Shown piece by piece: positions 54,210 to 62,028 of a stretch of 64,000 bases of DNA (within the stretch, counting starts at the first letter, position 1; each line of letters begins with the position of its first letter). The translations under genes were made by a program, and so were the position numbers. The stretch covers positions 1-64,000 of the IMG/VR virus record IMGVR_UViG_3300009130_000028; one strand, given 5' to 3'. The notes below the pieces were generated by a model. The model was not told the origin of the DNA. It saw nothing but the letters and a program-made list of their open reading frames with translations, and did no database searches. The DNA is from a virus.

Positions 54210-54476
54210 ATGAATCCATTAATTATGAAAGCGTTTGCTAAATTAGTCTTAGGTAAGAATCTAAAAAAAGCAGGAAGCATTGCATTGAAAGTATTAGATA
54301 ACGCAGCTTTAGGAGGTGCTGTTACTAAGACAATGCAAGAAACAGGAGAAAGCGCAAAGGGTAATATTCCTTATCTTGAGGTAATATCTTCCCTGGTTCC
54401 TGTTGTTCTTTTAATATCTGTTCTGGCTGGTTGGATTGATGTTGCCCAGCTTAAAGAACTTTTAAAATTGTTTTGA
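54210..54476 (+). CDS. Hypothetical late protein with one membrane span, 88 aa
   Basis: Mixed N-terminal half (KLVLGKNLKKAGSIALKVLD; GGAVTKTMQETGE) and one hydrophobic span (ISSLVPVVLLISVLAGWI) near residues 59-76, followed by a short helical tail. It could be a holin or internal membrane protein. Linked by a TGATG junction to the next gene. Confidence 0.55.
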   Translation: MNPLIMKAFAKLVLGKNLKKAGSIALKVLDNAALGGAVTKTMQETGESAKGNIPYLEVISSLVPVVLLISVLAGWIDVAQLKELLKLF

Positions 54477-54712
54477 TGTATTTTGTGGAAGTACCCGTTG
54501 CCCAAAGGGAAGGAAAGTCTGAGTCTTATACCATTAATGTTTCTAACATAAATTATATTAGAAAGTGGGTGGGGCATAAAGGAGAGTTACAATCGGTGAT
54601 ATACTTCCAAGGTAATGATGCTAAATACATAGTAGTAGCAAAGCCATTAAATGAGCTTTTAAGTTTACTAGGTATTAATAGCATCAATACAGAGAAAGTA
54701 GTTGCAGAGTAA
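54476..54712 (+). CDS. Hypothetical protein, last gene of the late block, 78 aa
   Basis: The ATG at 54476 (MYFVEVPVAQREGKSESYTI) is preferred to the overlapping TTG at 54473. A beta-rich core (SYTINVSNINYIRKWVGHKG; VIYFQGNDAKYIVVAK) is followed by a final helix. It ends only 12 bp from the convergent minus-strand gene, with a 16-bp repeat in between. Function unknown. Confidence 0.6.
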   Translation: MYFVEVPVAQREGKSESYTINVSNINYIRKWVGHKGELQSVIYFQGNDAKYIVVAKPLNELLSLLGINSINTEKVVAE

Positions 54713-54725
54713 TGATAGTGAACAT
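54710..54725. repeat. 16-bp dispersed repeat TAATGATAGTGAACAT
   Basis: An exact copy lies at 87-102. Shorter matches, TGATAGTGAAC at 4043-4053 and TGATAGTGAA at 5933-5942, also occur. It spans the whole gap between the convergent late and replication blocks. On the plus strand it holds stop codons in series (TAA TGA TAG TGA). Confidence 0.6.
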
Positions 54726-54892
54726 CACTTATTCGCTATTTGTGTTAAACGAGCTTTTAGGACTATAGTAAAGTTACAGTTATCACAGCATCTACCGTCG
54801 TTTATTGGTTGAGCGTTGTGACCTCTATCCCATATTATTTCGTCTTGCCACATTTGTTTTTCTATTTCGCCTTGGCATATTGAACATTTCAT
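54725..54892 (-). CDS. Zinc-ribbon protein, 55 aa
   Basis: Read directly: ATG at 54892-54890, TGA at 54727-54725. It begins MKCSICQGEIEKQ, then GHNAQPINDGRCCDNCN. The CxxC...CCxxC spacing, with GHNAxP between, recalls tiny phage proteins of unknown role found near replication genes in marine phages. Its start overlaps the HNH stop (ATGA). Confidence 0.65.
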   Translation of the reverse strand: MKCSICQGEIEKQMWQDEIIWDRGHNAQPINDGRCCDNCNFTIVLKARLTQIANK

Positions 54893-55140
54893 TTCTTAAT
54901 TAGAATTAAATGTTTTGCTTTTACTTGTTTGTTAAACTCTTTTGATTTCTCTGCCTTGTTATGACAGTTCCTACATAGTCCTACTAGGTTTTCTATGTAG
55001 TCCTTTGTTTTGCTTCCTCCCATACCTCTTGGTTCTATATGATGCACATCTACAGCAGGAGAGCCACACATCTCACAAAGTGGTGTGTCTTGCTCTCCTA
55101 TGCCGAAGAATTGTGTATATATTTTGGTATGCTTTTTCAA
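54889..55140 (-). CDS. HNH endonuclease
   Basis: 83 aa. CEMC at residues 22-25, DVHHIEP with His33-His34, GLCRNCH with Cys56 and Cys59-His60: a complete HNH/zinc-ribbon nuclease core of minimal size. It could be a homing-type nuclease, a packaging accessory or a recombination nuclease. It is the next-to-last gene of the minus-strand replication block. The surrounding zinc-ribbon gene could be its partner. Confidence 0.82.
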   Translation of the reverse strand: MKKHTKIYTQFFGIGEQDTPLCEMCGSPAVDVHHIEPRGMGGSKTKDYIENLVGLCRNCHNKAEKSKEFNKQVKAKHLILIKK

Positions 55141-55439
55141 TCAAATGGAGTTGTGATTTTGGTATATGCCTCTATTCCAAAATTCCAGGTCTCACCTATT
55201 TCAGATACTATCGCACCGTCTTCTCCCACTGCTAGTAGGCATCTATCCTTCTCATCATTGTATATGAATTTTTCAAATTCAACAACGTCATCATAACTGT
55301 GATACCATTTCCAATGATGTGCTTGCATATAAAAATATCCATTTAGCTCTGTGGTATCATCCCAGTCATCTATTATTTTTAATGCTTTTTCTTTATCTTT
55401 AATTGGTACTGCTGCTATTACTTCGCTTCTATATCCCAT
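55137..55439 (-). CDS. Conserved small phage protein (GYRSEV family), 100 aa
   Basis: The N-terminus MGYRSEVIAAVPIKDKEKAL matches a frequently seen small phage protein family of unknown function. Aromatic-rich middle (YFYMQAHHWKWYHSYDDVVE) and beta end. It overlaps the neighbours by 3-4 nt. Family name recalled by pattern only. Confidence 0.65.
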   Translation of the reverse strand: MGYRSEVIAAVPIKDKEKALKIIDDWDDTTELNGYFYMQAHHWKWYHSYDDVVEFEKFIYNDEKDRCLLAVGEDGAIVSEIGETWNFGIEAYTKITTPFD

Positions 55440-55591
55440 TATCGTTTAGTTAATTTAGCTATAGCTTTTATTATTTCAGCTTCTAGCTTTAGTTGCTCAA
55501 TATCTTTATTGGTTACTATTCTATAAAAATATTCGGTTGAATCTAGTTCAGTTTGTTTTTCTATTAACTCTACTAGTACTTTAATTGCCAT
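55439..55591 (-). CDS. Hypothetical helical protein, 50 aa
   Basis: Read directly: ATG at 55591-55589, TAA at 55441-55439 fused to the next ATG (TAATG). The product (MAIKVLVELIEKQTELDSTE...) is a single helical-hairpin-like peptide ending KAIAKLTKR. Function unknown. Confidence 0.6.
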   Translation of the reverse strand: MAIKVLVELIEKQTELDSTEYFYRIVTNKDIEQLKLEAEIIKAIAKLTKR

Positions 55592-55791
55592 TATGGATTT
55601 ATTGTTTTGTAGAAGGCAGAGTCTAATGCCTCTATTTGCTTATGGTAGTAATGTATCTTTTTCTTGTATTTGTTATGGTCTTCTTTTGTTGAGTCTGTAC
55701 CTATTGCTGCTGTGGCGGCTGCCATTAGTTTTAAGTACCTGTCTATCTTCTTTCTAATGACCATGTCTTTTTCGTATTTGGTTTCGCACAT
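55591..55791 (-). CDS. Hypothetical helical protein, 66 aa
   Basis: Charged helices (KKIDRYLKLMAAATAAIGTD; YKKKIHYYHKQIEALDSAFY). The product ends KTINP. Coupled to both neighbours by one-base overlaps. It lies directly after the Cro-like regulator. No family was recognised. Confidence 0.6.
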   Translation of the reverse strand: MCETKYEKDMVIRKKIDRYLKLMAAATAAIGTDSTKEDHNKYKKKIHYYHKQIEALDSAFYKTINP

Positions 55792-56012
55792 TATATTATT
55801 GTTTTAATGTAGTTGCTTTCCAGTTCCTTTACGACTTGGTGTGGCTTTAATTTCATCTCTCTTGCTATTATAGACAGATAAGAAATCGGCAAATCCCCTT
55901 TCTTTATATGGTGATTGAAGAGTTGCCTACTTATACCTATCTTGTTGGCATAGTGAGATTTGTTTAATCCTCTGTCTTTAAAGTATTTATCCAGGTCATA
56001 TTTTAGTATCAT
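55791..56012 (-). CDS. Cro/XRE-like helix-turn-helix regulator
   Basis: 73 aa. Residues about 8-45 carry a helix-turn-helix of the Cro/C1 type: RGLNKSHYANKIGISRQLFN is helix 2-turn-helix 3, with HIKKGDLPISYLSIIAREMK following. Such proteins bind short palindromes as dimers. The ACCTAGGT triplet near 6.03-6.06 kb is one candidate target. It may control the recombination block or the early/late switch. Confidence 0.75.
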   Translation of the reverse strand: MILKYDLDKYFKDRGLNKSHYANKIGISRQLFNHHIKKGDLPISYLSIIAREMKLKPHQVVKELESNYIKTII

Positions 56013-56845
56013 AATGTTCCAGTCATTACATGGTTATTTGCTTTGTCTTCAAATGGGTCGTCAGTGAAGTACTCTTTGTATAAATTGATTAGAAGCTTCA
56101 CTTCTTTCCATCCTTGGTTTAGTTTCTCTTTAGACACTTCGTATACACCAACATGGTATGGTCTTGTTTTTTGTACAACAATAAACTTAAACTTCTTCTT
56201 ACCAAACATATGACAATACATAGCTGCTTGTCTATAGTATCCATATTTTTCACAGCTTTCCTTAAAGGCTTCGATTTCTGAATCCTTTGTTGTCTTTAGG
56301 TCTTTCACATAGTCACTGCTTCTGCATACAACATCTCCTTTGCTTTTACAGGGAACCCCGTTTATCTTTCTTAGAGCCATAAGCTCATAGTCAGAATCTG
56401 CGAATTCTAAATATGCATCAGGTTTGTTGTATATGCTGTCAATCATTTCACAAGCTGTTTGGTATGCACCTTCACTTAGTAAAAGCTTTCCTTCGTTTGC
56501 GTGTTTAAACTTATTAAACCAGTCTCTGTTTTCCTTTGTACGAATTGTTTTGTCTGGCTTTGGGAAATCCCTTTCGCTCCAAACAACTATTTGCTTGAAC
56601 TTGTCAGGCTCTAATATCCCCCTATGAACTGCTTCTCCTAAAGAGAAGGCATCTGATTCTTGCTTCTTCCCCATTAGATACTCCTTTAGATGCATAGGGC
56701 TTTTGTTTAGAAGGCTAAGCATACTATTGGTAATGTAACTATTGTCATCATAATAGGATGGCTCTGATATTACAGGGCATTCCTCCAGGCTAACCTCCGT
56801 ATCGAGATTTGTTATTATCCAGTTTTTTTGATACTTGTATATCAT
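56009..56845 (-). CDS. PD-(D/E)XK exonuclease, RecE/ExoVIII-like
   Basis: 278 aa. Motifs in order: FSLGEAVHRGILEP (Glu71, His74), CKSKGDVV (Asp171), YVKDLKTT (Asp182, Lys184), and YYRQAAMYCHMF (Gln206). This is the catalytic set of RecE-like/YqaJ-type viral recombination exonucleases (PDDEXK_12 type), which make 3' ssDNA tails. Together with an annealing-type and an SSB-like gene nearby, it forms a phage recombination module. Confidence 0.82.
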   Translation of the reverse strand: MIYKYQKNWIITNLDTEVSLEECPVISEPSYYDDNSYITNSMLSLLNKSPMHLKEYLMGKKQESDAFSLGEAVHRGILEPDKFKQIVVWSERDFPKPDKTIRTKENRDWFNKFKHANEGKLLLSEGAYQTACEMIDSIYNKPDAYLEFADSDYELMALRKINGVPCKSKGDVVCRSSDYVKDLKTTKDSEIEAFKESCEKYGYYRQAAMYCHMFGKKKFKFIVVQKTRPYHVGVYEVSKEKLNQGWKEVKLLINLYKEYFTDDPFEDKANNHVMTGTL

Positions 56846-57204
56846 TAAATTGTTTTTATAGAGTCGCTTGGTATTCGGATTAAACTACCGCTTACCTTTC
56901 CTTTTTTGTCTTTCTTTTTAACTATGTCGCCACCAAACTTCTTGCACTTTATAACACCTATTGTACCGCATTTCCAGCTGCATATGCATATTGTTTCTGA
57001 CAATACGCTTATATTGTACATATCAATATATAAGCTAGTATCAAAATAGGTGTATTCAGTTTCATCTTTTTTGGAGTCGAACTCTTTAATTGTTGCTACA
57101 CATTGTCCTTTGTCATCCTTGAAAAGTATATACCAGCCCTTCATGTTTGGAAGCTCTTGGTATTTCCAGTCAAACTTTTCTGAGAATTCTTTAATAACCT
57201 TCAT
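56845..57204 (-). CDS. Hypothetical protein in recombination module, 119 aa
   Basis: Starts MKVIKEFSEKFDWKYQELPN. It is beta-rich, with a Cys-containing stretch (VLSETICICSWKCGTIGVIK) and a Lys-rich C-terminus. It overlaps RusA by 14 nt and the RecE-like gene by 1 nt. No family was recognised. Confidence 0.6.
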   Translation of the reverse strand: MKVIKEFSEKFDWKYQELPNMKGWYILFKDDKGQCVATIKEFDSKKDETEYTYFDTSLYIDMYNISVLSETICICSWKCGTIGVIKCKKFGGDIVKKKDKKGKVSGSLIRIPSDSIKTI

Positions 57205-57592
57205 TCTTAATCATTATTAATACGCCTGGATGTTCCTTGTCGTATTCATATTGAGCAAAGGAAGGTATTAGATACTCAGCGTTATCGTCTTCTATCCATC
57301 CATATTTAACCATTAGGTCTTGGACAGTTTGTGCTGGGTTAATATAATCGAACTTCCTTTTACTACTTCTATAGAATGTGAATTCAACTTTTAATGGAAA
57401 GGGAATGTTTTTTGTTTCCTCCTTAAATATCTTAGCATACATTTCATAATATCCTTTTGAATCCTTGATATATGTTCTTGTTGTTTTGCTATGTACTATA
57501 AGGGGTTTTCTTTTTCCATTCACCTCTCTCCAGACTATTTGCTTACTATTCTTTGAAGATGGAACATTATGTGGTATAAAGAAATGTATCAT
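57191..57592 (-). CDS. rusA: RusA-type Holliday junction resolvase
   Basis: 133 aa, normal for the family. The N-terminal strand (MIHFFIPHNVPSSKNSKQIV) and the acidic catalytic region FDYINPAQTVQDLMVKYGWI followed by EDDN (Asp82, Asp92, Asp102, Asp103) match RusA. RusA dimers resolve four-way DNA junctions. It sits inside the recombination block, coupled by 4-nt overlap to the NinB-like gene. Confidence 0.82.
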   Translation of the reverse strand: MIHFFIPHNVPSSKNSKQIVWREVNGKRKPLIVHSKTTRTYIKDSKGYYEMYAKIFKEETKNIPFPLKVEFTFYRSSKRKFDYINPAQTVQDLMVKYGWIEDDNAEYLIPSFAQYEYDKEHPGVLIMIKNEGY

Positions 57593-58029
57593 AAGAAATC
57601 AGTTTGATTAGGGTCTGGCACAACACATCCTTTCTCTGCCCAGTATCTTTGTACTTCATCCTTGAATGTGTTGAACTCAGTGGTATTCATTTCACTTGGT
57701 CTTTTTTGCACATACCCTACAGTTTGCTTTCCCATTACAACCACTAATTCTACTTTGGGTTTTATTACATGGTTCAGGTGATATAGATGTACTTCCGTCT
57801 TACTTAAATCCTCACCCCACATCTCTTTTAAGAATGTGATAATAACAGGTATACATACACCCCAGTACCAGTTGTTCTGCTTTAGGGTTCTTTTGGGCTT
57901 CTGTTTACTTATTGTTATTATAGAGTTCTCTTCATTCCAGTCTTTTGTTCTGTACTTAACATAGTCTGGGTCATTGAAGATAACCTTTCCTTCTTTTACC
58001 TTGCCGTAGAATGTTAGTTCGTTTTCCAT
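57589..58029 (-). CDS. NinB/Orf-like recombination protein
   Basis: The frame is open from ATG at 58092, but MENELTFYGKVKEGKV (start at 58029) is a better N-terminus and avoids a 26-nt overlap with the SSB-like gene, giving 146 aa. Key parts: RTLKQNNWYWGVCIPVIITF, HLYHLNHVIKPK, and YWAEKGCVVPDPNQTDFL at the end. This K(Q/N)xxYYWG...H...WAxxxxG-V-PDPNE layout is like phage NinB/lambda Orf recombination mediators and related proteins. Assignment moderate. Confidence 0.65.
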   Translation of the reverse strand: MENELTFYGKVKEGKVIFNDPDYVKYRTKDWNEENSIITISKQKPKRTLKQNNWYWGVCIPVIITFLKEMWGEDLSKTEVHLYHLNHVIKPKVELVVVMGKQTVGYVQKRPSEMNTTEFNTFKDEVQRYWAEKGCVVPDPNQTDFL

Positions 58030-58066
58030 AGGAATAACTTTTGGGAGAGCTAGTGTCTCCCTGTTA

Positions 58067-58645
58067 TTAGAATGGCAATCCGTCGTCGTCATCCTTGTTG
58101 GTGCTTGCCTTGCTTTCCTTTATTGGAGCCACATAATCTATGTCTTCCTTTTCTGGAGCATTGTTTTCTTCCTTCCACTTCTTTAGTTCTTCTTCGTATT
58201 TGTTCCTTTCCCAATCAGTTAGTTCTGCGTGGAGCTTAGAATGATTTGGTTCTGTCATCTTCTCTGTTGGGTTGCTATAGTAGTATTCCAGGTTTTTAAC
58301 TATGATAGGCTTTCCGTCTTTCTTTCCATATATCATTTTGTCTTTTTCCCTGAATACAACCTTTGCTTCCCTTCCTACTGCATCGTCAAGGAGTTCTAGT
58401 CCTTTTAAATCCATGTCGCACTTTAGGTTAGTGAGAAAATCTCTTAGTATTTTCTTCTTTACTTCAGTTGCTTTGTCGCTGTCTTTCTCTCTTGGCATCC
58501 AAAACATACAGTGTGCTATTCCTTTTGTATTGGTGTCTTCTACATAGAATAATACATAGGTTATTTTCCCATCGTTTTCGCCATGCTTGTATTTGTTTAC
58601 TTTAATTTGGTAGGCTCCTGCCTTTCTTAAATAATCTTTACTCAT
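58067..58645 (-). CDS. Single-stranded DNA-binding-like protein
   Basis: 192 aa. The body is a beta-rich domain (YQIKVNKYKHGENDGKITYV; LDDAVGREAKVVFREKDKMI), and the C-terminus is a disordered acidic tail ending DDDDGLPF. That ending is the classic SSB C-terminal tip (D-D-x-P-F) that recruits replication proteins. The OB fold was not verified. It lies between the annealing-like and NinB-like genes. Confidence 0.7.
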   Translation of the reverse strand: MSKDYLRKAGAYQIKVNKYKHGENDGKITYVLFYVEDTNTKGIAHCMFWMPREKDSDKATEVKKKILRDFLTNLKCDMDLKGLELLDDAVGREAKVVFREKDKMIYGKKDGKPIIVKNLEYYYSNPTEKMTEPNHSKLHAELTDWERNKYEEELKKWKEENNAPEKEDIDYVAPIKESKASTNKDDDDGLPF

Positions 58646-58907
58646 TTGTTTGTGTTTTTAAGTGTCCGAAATATAATAATTGCTTGTAGTTATTTAATTC
58701 CTCTGTCGGGAATTCTTTCATTGTACATTCTAGACACATTACATTGCTGTTTATCATCACTACCTCTTCAACCAGGCAAAGAAAACATGTGTCTTTTGAA
58801 ATTAACTCTATTAGAGAATTGTCAGGAAGCTTAATGTGTTCACAGGTAATTGTTAGCTTCCCGTCGCTTCTCTTATAGATGTTATGTATTGCGTATTTAT
58901 TTGGCAT
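58638..58907 (-). CDS. Zinc-finger protein, 89 aa
   Basis: Cys pairs CFLC (about residues 41-44) and CLEC (58-61), with a beta N-terminus (KYAIHNIYKRSDGKLTITCE). CxxC-x13-CxxC is a zinc-ribbon spacing. It overlaps the SSB-like gene by 8 nt and the annealing-like gene by 1 nt. DNA-binding accessory role is likely by context only. Confidence 0.6.
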   Translation of the reverse strand: MPNKYAIHNIYKRSDGKLTITCEHIKLPDNSLIELISKDTCFLCLVEEVVMINSNVMCLECTMKEFPTEELNNYKQLLYFGHLKTQTNE

Positions 58908-59305
58908 TAATTGTTGCTTTTCTTAAAGTCGTCTGCTTCATCTTCCCCAAACACACCGAAGCTATATGCCTTGGTTAGCTTTAATACTATTCTAGATAAT
59001 GCTCTCTTCTCAGCCATCTCTAGATAATAGTTATTATGGGAATTCTCTGCACTGGCAGAGCCAAATGTCTCTTGCCTTTCGATTGTGCTTTCGTCTTTAT
59101 TCATTGTTCCAGTTGCTTTTACAGCAGCAAAGGATGAATTACAGTCTATAACTTCAAAGTTTACTATGATTCCTTTTGCGTACTGTATTTTTTCTATGCC
59201 ACTTCTTGTTATAATAACATAGTGTTTGTGTTTGTGTACATCTTCTTTTGATAGATTGCACTCAGTGTAGAGCCGCCTTAGCAGTTCAGTTTTTGTTTCA
59301 CTCAT
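58907..59305 (-). CDS. Putative single-strand annealing/recombination protein
   Basis: 132 aa, short for the type. Elements: VIITRSGIEKIQYAKGIIVN, VKATGTMNK, and EMAEKRALSRIVLKLTKAYS then GEDEADDF. The last piece, MAExRALxRxxLKL...EEADDF, is common to phage annealing proteins of the ERF/Rad52-like supergroup and related DUFs. Context with exonuclease, SSB-like and RusA supports it. Family not certain. Confidence 0.6.
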   Translation of the reverse strand: MSETKTELLRRLYTECNLSKEDVHKHKHYVIITRSGIEKIQYAKGIIVNFEVIDCNSSFAAVKATGTMNKDESTIERQETFGSASAENSHNNYYLEMAEKRALSRIVLKLTKAYSFGVFGEDEADDFKKSNN

Positions 59306-59332
59306 TTTTAATTGTTTGATTATTGCTAGAGT

Positions 59333-59530
59333 TTAGTTAAGGTTGCAGTTGAATATAAATCCCTGTGGATTTAGTACAACATAACCTGTTTTAACTCTTT
59401 TAGTGTGTAGATTTATTACACTGTTATGTGGATACCCGTCTATTTTTTCTAGTATCCATATGGTTGCTTGTGTTACCGAAGCAGTTTCGCTTTCGTTTAC
59501 GGCTAATGTTTCTATAGCTATCTTCTCCAT
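59333..59530 (-). CDS. Hypothetical protein, 65 aa
   Basis: A helix-beta layout (ETASVTQATIWILEKIDGYP; SVINLHTKRVKTGYVVLNPQ). It follows 22 bp after the 77-aa gene. No family was recognised. Confidence 0.6.
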   Translation of the reverse strand: MEKIAIETLAVNESETASVTQATIWILEKIDGYPHNSVINLHTKRVKTGYVVLNPQGFIFNCNLN

Positions 59531-59552
59531 TATACAAATGTATAAAATGGTT

Positions 59553-59786
59553 TTACTCCTTACTAGTTTTCTTTTTGTTTTTTATTAACATCTTCTTGTA
59601 CCAGTAAGGCTTTAATCTTAACCTGAAATACCCATGTATCCATATCCAGCTATTCTTCTTCATAAAGTATGACAAGGATGTAAAGAATGCTCTTATAACC
59701 ATCCATACCTGGGCTTTGTTTTGGTAAGGAAGCTTAGATATCTTGTCTATGATATCCCTGCTATTCTTACTTTCTTCAGGATTCAA
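59553..59786 (-). CDS. Hypothetical basic protein, 77 aa
   Basis: The N-terminus is helical and charged. The middle and end are very basic and Trp/Tyr-rich (NSWIWIHGYFRLRLKPYWYK, then KMLIKNKKK). It overlaps the DnaB gene by 11 nt. Possibly nucleic-acid-binding or a helicase partner. Function unknown. Confidence 0.6.
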   Translation of the reverse strand: MNPEESKNSRDIIDKISKLPYQNKAQVWMVIRAFFTSLSYFMKKNSWIWIHGYFRLRLKPYWYKKMLIKNKKKTSKE

Positions 59787-61104
59787 TTAATTCGGGGTCT
59801 ACAGTGTCAGGAATATCTCCTTCGCTTATGTACTTGGTTAGCTCTGGCTTGAACTTTATTTTAGCCACTCCTGTTCCTACGTTCCTACCTTTTGCTACTA
59901 TAAGCTCTGCCTCTTGTGTGTCGGTGTTGCTTACGTTTAGGTAGTACTCTTCTCTGTAGCAGAATATAACAGTGTCGGCTGCTTGTTCAATCTCTCCTGA
60001 TTCTCTTAGGTCGCTTAGCGTTGGTCTTTTATCTTCTCTCATTGCCAATGCTCTGTTTAGTTGTGATAACGCTACTATGGTTATCCCTAGCTTCTTAGCT
60101 GTGTTCTTTAGTGTTCTTGCTATAGTTGCTACCTCTTGCTCTCTATTGCCCTTTATAGAGCATTGTACTAGCTGTAAGTAATCTATTATAGCTACATCTA
60201 ATCCATCTCTTATCTTCCACTTACGCAGCTTATTTACTATTTGCGTGAGACTTGAGGTCGTGCTGTCCATAAAGAACTTTGTTTTACCCAGCTTGTTTAA
60301 TGTTCCTTTTATTTTAACCTTTTCTATTTCGTCATACTCCTTATATCTAATTCTCCTAAATGGAACATCAGTCTCATTGCTTATTATCCTAGCCATTAGT
60401 TGGTTGTCATTCATCTCCATATTAATCATTCCTACAGTCTTCTTATTGTTAAGGAAGTTTATGGCTAGCTTTATAGCTAATGATGTCTTACCCATAGAGG
60501 CTGCTCCTGCTACTATTATTAAGTCAGAAGGTTCAAATCCACCTATTATCTTATCTAGTTCAGATATCTTGGTTTTGATTACTACCTCTTCTATGCTTTT
60601 CTTTTGGTCTTCTTCAAAGAGCTTTATGCACTTAACTATATCTAGTTCTCCTTCTTCTTTGTCTCCTAGGGATACTAGTTGTTCTGTTAAGTTCTCTATT
60701 ATTTTGCTGCTCTCTATCTCTCCGTCTCCTTCCATCTTTTCTTTTATCTCATAGATGACTCTATATATCTTTCTTTTTCTATAGAGTTCGTCTAGTATAG
60801 AGATGTAATCTTCTAACGCATAGTTTGAATTAGCTTTTCCTGCTACCTCTGTTAGATAGTCAGTGATGCTACACTCCTTGTACAATGGTGGTATGGAGTT
60901 TATATTATCCAAACATGTCTGGGTTACGGTGACAATATCTATTGCCTTATCTCTTGCTGTCTTTTGTATTTGTTCAAATACCCATTGATTTAAATTATCA
61001 AAGAATAGTTCTTTATGTAAATCTTCTGAGTATTTATAATAGGAGTCCTTGTAAGACAGTAATACTCCTATTGTGTGTTCCTCTACATTCGTATTATTTA
61101 GCAT
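59776..61104 (-). CDS. dnaB: Replicative DNA helicase (DnaB)
   Basis: 442 aa, typical. An N-terminal helical domain (1-115), linker, then the RecA-like ATPase: Walker A AGAASMGKTS (199-208), Walker B AIIDYLQL (305-312), and the sensor/arginine-finger region ALSQLNR (345-351) with PTLSDLRESGEIEQAAD (361-377). It unwinds the phage replication fork and would recruit a primase. No primase or DNA polymerase is in this window, so they are probably further right. Confidence 0.93.
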   Translation of the reverse strand: MLNNTNVEEHTIGVLLSYKDSYYKYSEDLHKELFFDNLNQWVFEQIQKTARDKAIDIVTVTQTCLDNINSIPPLYKECSITDYLTEVAGKANSNYALEDYISILDELYRKRKIYRVIYEIKEKMEGDGEIESSKIIENLTEQLVSLGDKEEGELDIVKCIKLFEEDQKKSIEEVVIKTKISELDKIIGGFEPSDLIIVAGAASMGKTSLAIKLAINFLNNKKTVGMINMEMNDNQLMARIISNETDVPFRRIRYKEYDEIEKVKIKGTLNKLGKTKFFMDSTTSSLTQIVNKLRKWKIRDGLDVAIIDYLQLVQCSIKGNREQEVATIARTLKNTAKKLGITIVALSQLNRALAMREDKRPTLSDLRESGEIEQAADTVIFCYREEYYLNVSNTDTQEAELIVAKGRNVGTGVAKIKFKPELTKYISEGDIPDTVDPELIES

Positions 61105-61106
61105 AA

Positions 61107-62027
61107 TTAATCATATTGATAGTATTCTTTTAGTTCGTTTATTGATGACTCTCCTAGTTTAAACTCTTCGCATACCTTTCTGTTCTCCCAGTCATTCTCA
61201 TTAGTCCATGGCAGCTTTATCATATCTGATGCCATTTCTTCTCTGCACCCTAAACATACATAGCAACACCATGATTCTATGTATTCTGGTTGTTCATCTA
61301 GCCAACCAGGGTCGCCACAGTAGTCACAGCACTTGCTTTCTTCTACAAGTTTAAGTTGGTTGCTGTCTGCGTCTATGTCGTTATGCTCTCTTTCTTCACT
61401 CCAAACATTCCTGTTGAAGTATGAGCCAAATCCAATTGAGCTTTGTGTTCTTTTTGGATAAAGTGTTTTCGACATAGTATAGCCTCTTGATTCTACCCAA
61501 TTTCCTAGTGTTAATAAACCTAGTCTGTGGTGTAGTAATACTAGCCTGCTGTCATCTACGAATTTAAGAATTAATTTCTGTAATATCTTGTTTTCATAGA
61601 TTTCTTTTTGGGATAATTTAGATAAATACCAGGTAGCAAATCGTTGGGTATCACTTACGTCTTTCCTGTCGTTTAAATCACTTATAACTCCATTGTGCAT
61701 TAACAAGGTTTTCTTTGTGTTTAACCCTTCTATTCTCTTCCTTATCCTTTTATTCTTTGTTATCTCAAAAGGATGTGTGGTAAATGAATCTTTCTTTCCT
61801 GATGTTGCCCATCTGAAATGCATTATCACTGTATCCTTTTTTCCAAACCTATGATTATTTATGCGGTCAATAAACTTATCTTTTTCCATAAACCCTTTTT
61901 CATAGTTTACTGTTTTGTTTCTTATCCACATAAATCCTGCACCATGGGGGTTGTCATCCCATGCATCGTCTATTATTTCTCTTGAAGGCATAGACTCACC
62001 TTCTTTCTTTATTATAATTATACACAT
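61107..62027 (-). CDS. Class II glutamine amidotransferase with C-terminal zinc ribbon
   Basis: 306 aa. The N-terminal nucleophile is Cys2 (MCIIIIKKEGE), followed by HGAGFMW, FRWATSG, THPFEI and LMHNGVISDL, the Ntn-hydrolase glutaminase pattern that releases ammonia from glutamine. At about residues 233-262 is a zinc ribbon (CDYCGDP ... CYVCLGCREE). It starts 1 nt after the amidoligase gene ends, so the two are surely co-expressed. Ammonia from this enzyme would feed an amide- or peptide-bond-forming partner. Confidence 0.8.
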   Translation of the reverse strand: MCIIIIKKEGESMPSREIIDDAWDDNPHGAGFMWIRNKTVNYEKGFMEKDKFIDRINNHRFGKKDTVIMHFRWATSGKKDSFTTHPFEITKNKRIRKRIEGLNTKKTLLMHNGVISDLNDRKDVSDTQRFATWYLSKLSQKEIYENKILQKLILKFVDDSRLVLLHHRLGLLTLGNWVESRGYTMSKTLYPKRTQSSIGFGSYFNRNVWSEEREHNDIDADSNQLKLVEESKCCDYCGDPGWLDEQPEYIESWCCYVCLGCREEMASDMIKLPWTNENDWENRKVCEEFKLGESSINELKEYYQYD

Positions 62028-62028
62028 A

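Noticed and set aside
60245-60754. 169-codon plus-strand frame opposite dnaB
   Set aside because: Hydrophobic antisense shadow of Lys/Glu-rich helicase codons.
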